Notes under the pieces: model-generated
The model's input: only the letters and a program-made list of their open reading frames with translations
Database searches by the model: none
Told to the model about the DNA's origin: nothing
Position numbers and translations under genes: made by a program
Origin: JBEKEX01 sp050013615
Lineage (GTDB): Bacteria > Chloroflexota > Anaerolineae > Anaerolineales > Anaerolineaceae
Length of the DNA stretch: 19,167 nt
Direction: 5' to 3'
Assembly: GCA_050013615.1 (NCBI GenBank)
Contig: JBEKEX010000039.1
Coordinates: 1-19,167, forward strand
Shown: positions 14,554 through 19,167 of the stretch, one piece after another
How the letters are laid out: each line of letters opens with the position of its first letter
How positions within the stretch are numbered: position 1 is the first letter of the stretch

Positions 14554-15339
14554 ATGAAGACTCTCAACCTTATCTGGAGCTACCTGCGCATCGGCATCGC
14601 CAACGAAGTACAATATCGCGTCAATTTCTTCACCCAGCTCCTGCAATCCTTCATCTCCCTGGCCACCGGCCTCATCGGGCTGGCGCTGGTCTTCAACAAC
14701 ACCTCGGAGCTTGGTGGATGGTCACAGCCCGAGTTGCTGGCCGTGATGGGTGTGTACACGTTGATGGGGGGCATCATCCATTCCTGCATCCAGCCCAACA
14801 TGCAGCGCTTGATCGACGAGATCGGCGACGGCACCCTGGATTTTGCCCTCACCAAGCCCGTCGACGGGCAGATCATGGTGAGCGTGCGTGAGTTCCGCTT
14901 TTGGCAACTGGTCGATGTGATCGTGGGGTTTGTCGTGATCGACATCGCCATGAACCAGATGCAGGATGCCGTGAGCTTTGGGCAAATAGTGGCATTTATC
15001 GCTGCCCTCATCCTGGGTGGGATCATGATCTATTGCTTCTGGATGATCCTGACCGCCACAGCCTTCAAGTTCGTGCGAGTGTATGAAATGGTCAACTTGT
15101 TCGAAGGCGTCTATGCCGCCGGGCGCTGGCCTGTGACCATCTATCCGGATTGGCTACGCATCGGTTTGACCTTCCTGGTGCCGATTGCCTTTGCCGTTAC
15201 CGTTCCGGCCGAAGCGTTGATCAACCGCTTGACCCCGCTGACCTTGCTGGGCGCGTTGGGACTGACACTTTTCCTAATTGTCGCCGCACGGGTCGCCTGG
15301 CGGTTGGGCGTCCGCATTTATTCCAGCGCATCTTCATAG
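14554..15339 (+). CDS. ABC-2 type permease 2 (COG3694/ABC2_membrane_6-like)
   Basis: A 261-residue integral membrane protein, the second permease of the exporter, starting 12 bases after permease 1 with AAAAGGA upstream. It has about six hydrophobic segments, including FISLATGLIGLALVF (~31-45), LLAVMGVYTLMGGIIH (~61-76), IVAFIAALILGGIMIYCFWM (~144-163) and LTLLGALGLTLFLIVAARVA near the end. The loop IGDGTLDFALTKPVDGQ (~90-106) matches the position of the RLGMELLRPIHP loop in permease 1, indicating that the two are distant paralogues that pair as a heterodimer on the ATPase. EGVYAAGRWPVTIYPDWLR is typical of the family. Substrate unknown. Confidence 0.91.
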   Translation: MKTLNLIWSYLRIGIANEVQYRVNFFTQLLQSFISLATGLIGLALVFNNTSELGGWSQPELLAVMGVYTLMGGIIHSCIQPNMQRLIDEIGDGTLDFALTKPVDGQIMVSVREFRFWQLVDVIVGFVVIDIAMNQMQDAVSFGQIVAFIAALILGGIMIYCFWMILTATAFKFVRVYEMVNLFEGVYAAGRWPVTIYPDWLRIGLTFLVPIAFAVTVPAEALINRLTPLTLLGALGLTLFLIVAARVAWRLGVRIYSSASS

Positions 15340-15381
15340 CTACTGCTTGCAGTTTCTAGCACCGCAACTCCAGCTTGGCTT

Positions 15382-15405
15382 CCGGCAACGAAACCTGCCG
15401 GCGTT
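15382..15405 (+). terminator. Weak intrinsic terminator after the ABC exporter
   Basis: CCGGCA (15382-15387) pairs with TGCCGG (15396-15401) around an eight-base loop, followed by CGTTTT. The stem is short, so termination may be partial. It lies between permease 2 and the next gene on the same strand. Confidence 0.4.
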
Positions 15406-15452
15406 TTAATCGTATATTAATTAGTATGAAGTTATTCGAGAGGAGAGCATTT

Positions 15453-16868
15453 ATGAATAAACAGTTTCATTCTATCGTGATCCGCTCCAGTCTGGCAGTA
15501 ATGCTGGCACTGGTGATTTTGGCCGGAGGGGTTGGCACCGTAAAGGCTGCCGATTTCAGCCATACCGGGACAGTGGTTGCCGGTCAAACAATCGATGACG
15601 ACCTGTTCCTGACCGGCGATTCGGTCAGCATGAATGGCACCGTTAATGGTATGTTGATGGCAGGCGGCAACAGCGTCACCATCGATGGCACGGTCAACGG
15701 CGATGCCTTTCTGGCTGGCAGTAAGGTGGTTGTAGGTCCTGATGCCGTGATCAACGGCAATTTGTTCGTCGGCGCTTCCAGCGTCGAAATCCAGGGCACC
15801 GTCACCGGCAGCCTGGCCGGCGGCGCCACCAGTCTGCGCCTGGACAATTCTGCCAAGATCAACCGCAACGTGTATTTCGGCGGTTACAGCTTCGAAGCCC
15901 AAAACGGCTCGACCATTACCACTGACCTGTTTGGCGCCGGTTACCAATTCATTTTGAGCGGCGCCGTGAACCGCGACGCCACGCTGAACGCCGGCGCAAT
16001 CGACATCTCCGGCACCATCGGCCGCAATGCCAAATTCGATGTTGGGCAACCCGGTTCGAGCTATGATTTTGCCAACTGGAACAACATGCCCGGCATGGCC
16101 GCCGCGCATCCCGCCATTTCGACAGGTCTGCATATCGCAGAATCCGCTACCATCGGCGGTCAACTGACCTATATCAGCCCGGTCGACCAAAGTAATGCCA
16201 TCCAGGGTCATTTATCTTCCTCACCGGTTTTCCAGACCCCGGTTCCGCAACAGAACAACCAACGTACTTCCTTCAACGGCAGAGTTGAGAATGGTTTCTC
16301 ATCGCTGGGCATCACCTGGGCATTCGGTGTACTACGCAATCTCATCACCTTGCTGATATTGGGCATGCTGGGTATGTGGCTGCTGCCCAAGGTCTTCCGC
16401 ACCCTGGCCGACCACATCGTTGCCAGGCCGTGGCCGGCAGCCGGGTATGGCTTGGTAGTTCTCCTGGTCGGCTTTGCCTCGCCGTTCGTGGTCTTCCCGA
16501 TCTTCATCCTGATCGGAATCCTGGTGTCGCTCCTCAGCCTGGGCGGCCTGGTCTTGATCTGGTTCGGCGTGCTCGGTGCCATCATTGTGCTGGCCTACCT
16601 GCTGTTCTTCTTCCTGGTCTTCACCGGCAGCGTGTTGGTCACGGCGTATTTGATCGGCAATCTCCTGCTGCGCAAGATCTTCCCGAAGGCGACCATCAGC
16701 CGCTTCTGGGATATGCTGGTGGGCGTGGTGCTGTTCGTGCTGGTCACCGCTATCCCTTGCCTGGGATGGTTGGCCGGCCTGGCCGCAGTGCTCTTCGGCC
16801 TGGGCGCCTTCTGGATGGGTGTCCGCGGCCTCAAATCGCCTGAAACGACGATTACCCCTGCTGCGTAA
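15453..16868 (+). CDS. Secreted bactofilin-like beta-helix protein with membrane anchor
   Basis: A 471-residue protein. The start at 15453 is chosen because AGGAG lies 7-8 bases upstream and a signal peptide follows directly (basic start, AVMLALVILAGG, cleavage after VKA about residue 32); ATGs at 15375 and 15426 would add a charged leader. Residues ~50-195 are about eight repeats of 17-19 residues (for example GDSVSMNGTVNGM, GNSVTIDGTVNGD), the pattern of a bactofilin/polymer-forming right-handed beta-helix. The repeat unit is also visible in the DNA (GATGGCACGGTCAACGG-like). A linker to ~285 is followed by four to five hydrophobic helices to the C-terminus. The beta-helix is therefore probably outside the cytoplasm and tethered to the membrane, unlike classical cytoplasmic bactofilins. 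A role in cell-surface structure is inference. Confidence 0.85.
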   Translation: MNKQFHSIVIRSSLAVMLALVILAGGVGTVKAADFSHTGTVVAGQTIDDDLFLTGDSVSMNGTVNGMLMAGGNSVTIDGTVNGDAFLAGSKVVVGPDAVINGNLFVGASSVEIQGTVTGSLAGGATSLRLDNSAKINRNVYFGGYSFEAQNGSTITTDLFGAGYQFILSGAVNRDATLNAGAIDISGTIGRNAKFDVGQPGSSYDFANWNNMPGMAAAHPAISTGLHIAESATIGGQLTYISPVDQSNAIQGHLSSSPVFQTPVPQQNNQRTSFNGRVENGFSSLGITWAFGVLRNLITLLILGMLGMWLLPKVFRTLADHIVARPWPAAGYGLVVLLVGFASPFVVFPIFILIGILVSLLSLGGLVLIWFGVLGAIIVLAYLLFFFLVFTGSVLVTAYLIGNLLLRKIFPKATISRFWDMLVGVVLFVLVTAIPCLGWLAGLAAVLFGLGAFWMGVRGLKSPETTITPAA

Positions 16869-16888
16869 GCACATCAAAATCTTAAACG

Positions 16889-16920
16889 ACAAGACGGCCA
16901 AATGGCCGTCTTGTTTATTT
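16889..16920 (+). terminator. Strong intrinsic terminator, possibly bidirectional
   Basis: An 11-bp perfect stem ACAAGACGGCC (16889-16899) / GGCCGTCTTGT (16904-16914) with a four-base loop is followed by TTATTTAAAA. It sits between two convergent genes (ending at 16868 and 16937). The opposite strand has only a short T-rich stretch, so termination is probably best on the plus strand. Confidence 0.85.
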
Positions 16921-16936
16921 AAAATCAAAAGATTTC

Positions 16937-18229
16937 TCAAATCATTACCGCCAGCAAGGGAACCAGCATCTCCTCCGCCATCAAGCCGCCGTGACGACCC
17001 CGCATGTGGTTTTCCTTGTTCACCCACCACCAGTAGGCATTATCCTGCGCCACGGCCACCCTATCTCCCATGCGGTCGCCAAGACCGGCATGCACCGGCC
17101 CGCTCCCCAGCAAGCCCATCTGGATCAATTGCCGCGACGGGAACAGACGGAATTTGCCCGGCCAGGTCGCGTCGACGTAATCTTGTACGGCTTGCTCATG
17201 TCCGGGATGGATATGCAGATAGGACAAACGGCTTTCACCGGTGGGCATCAGGGCCAAGTGAGCTGTTAGTTCGGGGTGCAGATGCAGGTCGAATTCGGGC
17301 GAGATGGGCGTTTCCACCTGGCCGTGGTCGGCCGTCATCAAAAACAGCGTATCACCCTTGCTCTGGCGGTGCAGCCGGTCCAAAAAGCGACCGAACTGGA
17401 CCGTGAAGTTGATCCATTCCAGGGCCACGCGTTCATCGCTGAAGCCGAAGCTGTGCTCGAGATCGTCCAGGTCACCCCAATAGATCCAGGTGTAGCCGGG
17501 TTGGTTCGAGCGATCTTCCAACAACTGGGTCAGGGTCACCCACAAGTCGCTCAGGGTCTGGTAGGAAAGGCAATCGACGTCTTGCATAAGCATCTTGGAA
17601 AGGCCCGAATGGGTGATGCTCTCATGCTGCAGGGCAACCGGCCGGACGCCCTGTTGCTTCAGATGTGAGCCCAGCAACGGGGTTGGAAGGAACGCCTCCG
17701 GTTTGAAGCCCGCCCGCCACAATCCACCTGCATCACCCCTGAAAGACGACGCCGAATAGTTGATCATGTTCGTCACCACGCCGTATTCTTTCAGCCACAG
17801 CTCATAGCCTACGACGCCATGCTCGGCCGGGGTAGCCCCGGTCCACAAACTGGTCAGCGCCGTCGACGTGGTGGACGGCACCGTGCTGGTCAACGGAAAT
17901 AGCTGCGCTTCTTCCAATAAGCTGCCCCACAAAGGCGTTTCAGCCGCCAGCTCGCCGCCGGGCAGGAAGCGTTGGAACAATCGCAGCCCCAGACCATCGA
18001 CCAGGAATAGGACAACCTGTTTGTACGGACCGCCCAGATCGTCCAACAATTCCGAGCGGAGTGGCTCAGCCCCGAACAGCGGCGCATCCAATAAATGGCA
18101 AATGCTGGCGGGCAAATTAACCAGGGAATTGCCCCGGTAAAAGGGATGCAGTGTCCCGCTGCCAGTGTCCAGACCGGTTATATGATTGGATTCCAAATCC
18201 GGCAGCAAGTTAGACGCGTGGTCAGGCAT
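16937..18229 (-). CDS. Alkaline-phosphatase-superfamily hydrolase (type I phosphodiesterase/nucleotide pyrophosphatase)
   Basis: A 430-residue metal-dependent phospho-hydrolase. Motifs of the superfamily: VVLFLVDGLG (metal-binding D78), STVPSTTSTALTSLWTG (115-131, with the Thr nucleophile near 121), ATPAEHGVVGYELWL (132-146), YWGDLDDLEHSFG (250-262, Asp255/256 and H259), LMTADHGQV (298-305, D301 H302) and GRHGGLMAEEMLVPLLAV (411-428, H413). No signal peptide is seen, so it is probably cytoplasmic. AGGAG lies about 7 bases before the ATG. It follows the glycosyltransferase gene by 29 bases and is probably in the same operon, which hints at glycan, glycolipid or phosphonate-type substrates. It converges on the bactofilin-like gene. 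The exact substrate cannot be given. Confidence 0.88.
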   Translation of the reverse strand: MPDHASNLLPDLESNHITGLDTGSGTLHPFYRGNSLVNLPASICHLLDAPLFGAEPLRSELLDDLGGPYKQVVLFLVDGLGLRLFQRFLPGGELAAETPLWGSLLEEAQLFPLTSTVPSTTSTALTSLWTGATPAEHGVVGYELWLKEYGVVTNMINYSASSFRGDAGGLWRAGFKPEAFLPTPLLGSHLKQQGVRPVALQHESITHSGLSKMLMQDVDCLSYQTLSDLWVTLTQLLEDRSNQPGYTWIYWGDLDDLEHSFGFSDERVALEWINFTVQFGRFLDRLHRQSKGDTLFLMTADHGQVETPISPEFDLHLHPELTAHLALMPTGESRLSYLHIHPGHEQAVQDYVDATWPGKFRLFPSRQLIQMGLLGSGPVHAGLGDRMGDRVAVAQDNAYWWWVNKENHMRGRHGGLMAEEMLVPLLAVMI

Positions 18230-18258
18230 GGTTCACTCCTTTAGGGAAACCCCCTGGA

Positions 18259-19167
18259 TCACAATAAAACTTCCAGGTATTTCTCCACCATCGTCTCGAC
18301 GCTGAACAAACGCTCGGCACGCGCCCGTGCCTGCCGGTGATACGTATCCCAATCCGCCAACACTTTCAGCGCCGCGGCAGCCAGCGTTGGAGCGTCCGCC
18401 GGTTGCATTTGATTGGAACCATCCCCATAAGGCACCACGCAGCCGCCATCCTTGCCGGTAAGTTCGGCAATGGCGCCGCTGTCGTAGCCGGCAATGGGCA
18501 GCCCGCACGCCAATGCTTCGATGAGGGCATTGGGGCAGGCGGCATTGATCTCGCAGGGGACATAAAGATGGGCAGAGCGATCCATCTCGGGCAGGCGCTC
18601 GCGGTCGACCACCCCCGCCCACGTGATCCAATCCAGCCCTTCGCTGTCATACTTCTGGCGTGCCGCCGGGGGCACATTTCCGGCAACCACCAATTCGACA
18701 CGCTTGCCGGAAGTTTCCATCAAACATTGTGCCAGCCGCACGGCGTTTTCCAGCCCCAATTCGTGGCCGCCCCCCAGGCTCCCTTCCACCACTTGCAAGC
18801 GGATCGAATCCGCCGGACGGTTATAATTTCCTTCGGGGGAAAAGAACGCCAGATCGACGCCGTTGTGGATGAAGCAATCCTTGGCTGTCACAGAGCCATA
18901 AACGCACTGCCACCAGCCTTGGGTGAACTGGCTCTGGTAGACCAACGAATCCGCCAAATGACTGCGAATGGTCGACAGCACCCAATTGCCCCATTCGGCC
19001 CGCAGGTAGTGACGCAGTCCGGTGTTGACCTTTTTGTGAGTCCAGTTCATCCCATCCAGGCGCTGGACAATGCGCACGCCGCGCCGCCGAGCCCGCCACA
19101 GCACGTCCAAGTGACTCGTGCCCGCAATGACCAGGACGGCAGTCGTATCAGGCCGTTCCGGGTCATG
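18259..19167 (-). CDS. GT4 family glycosyltransferase, 5' end beyond the right edge
   Basis: The C-terminal 302 residues of a GT-B glycosyltransferase. The frame is open through the right edge, where the N-terminal acceptor-domain strand TTAVLVIAGTSHLDVLW is visible, so the true start lies outside the window. IHNGVDLAFFSPEGN marks the domain boundary; VVEGSLGGGHELGLENAVRLA and KRVELVVAG are in the donor domain. The sugar-nucleotide motif reads INAACPNALIEALACGLPIA: the second Glu of the EX7E motif is present, but the first is Ala, as in some GT4 subgroups. It is probably cytoplasmic and transfers a sugar from a nucleotide donor in surface glycan or glycolipid synthesis. It leads an apparent operon with the phosphodiesterase-type hydrolase. 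Confidence 0.88.
   Translation of the reverse strand, partial: HDPERPDTTAVLVIAGTSHLDVLWRARRRGVRIVQRLDGMNWTHKKVNTGLRHYLRAEWGNWVLSTIRSHLADSLVYQSQFTQGWWQCVYGSVTAKDCFIHNGVDLAFFSPEGNYNRPADSIRLQVVEGSLGGGHELGLENAVRLAQCLMETSGKRVELVVAGNVPPAARQKYDSEGLDWITWAGVVDRERLPEMDRSAHLYVPCEINAACPNALIEALACGLPIAGYDSGAIAELTGKDGGCVVPYGDGSNQMQPADAPTLAAAALKVLADWDTYHRQARARAERLFSVETMVEKYLEVLL

Noticed and set aside
15432..16211. Minus-strand open frame of 259 codons
   Set aside because: Antisense shadow of the beta-helix repeats; its apparent periodicity comes from the repeats on the coding strand.

Overview
The window looks like chromosomal DNA from an anaerobic member of the Chloroflexota, probably Anaerolineae-like. 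This is inferred from gene content and style: a single-chain pyruvate:ferredoxin oxidoreductase, small lipoproteins with Thr/Pro/Ala-rich stalks and LysM domains, several Thr-Pro-rich membrane proteins, a three-gene ABC-2 exporter and a tandem set of M42 aminopeptidases. There is no RNA gene, CRISPR array, transposase or phage gene. Genes are densely packed and no stretch over 300 bases is without an annotated element.

Layout. (1) 1-2104, minus: the first 701 codons of pyruvate:ferredoxin oxidoreductase; the gene runs off the left edge. (2) 2154-4893, minus: two imperfect copies of one module, made of a sigma-54-type promoter, a lipoprotein gene, a GC-rich terminator hairpin and a NUDIX hydrolase gene. 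The left copy is complete. The right copy has a lipoprotein with a damaged LysM domain and only the first ~35 codons of the NUDIX gene. (3) 4998-7078, plus: an AAA+ chelatase-type ATPase and a VWA protein, overlapping by 4 bases. (4) 7092-7627: a palindromic intergenic element and a small Thr/Pro-rich membrane protein. (5) 7642-12531, plus: three consecutive M42 aminopeptidase paralogues, a family 1 solute-binding protein and a small two-helix membrane protein, most joined by short overlaps or gaps. (6) 12689-15339, plus: an ABC-2 exporter (ATPase and two permeases). (7) 15453-16868, plus: a secreted, membrane-anchored bactofilin-like beta-helix protein, ending at a strong terminator. (8) 16937-19167, minus: an alkaline-phosphatase-superfamily hydrolase preceded by a GT4 glycosyltransferase that runs off the right edge.

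How the parts fit. PFOR links pyruvate to acetyl-CoA and reduced ferredoxin. The M42 cluster plus the solute-binding protein suggests peptide use and nutrient capture. The ATPase/VWA pair resembles the motor half of a Mg/Co-chelatase, but no catalytic CobN/ChlH subunit lies in the window.

The most notable regulatory signals are two matching -24/-12 promoters (TGGCACG-N4-TTGCW) in front of the duplicated lipoprotein genes, and a possible structured ribosome-binding spacer between the ABC ATPase and its first permease. The tandem duplication explains the otherwise puzzling NUDIX stub. The two lipoproteins share N-termini, promoters and terminators but have different C-terminal domains.
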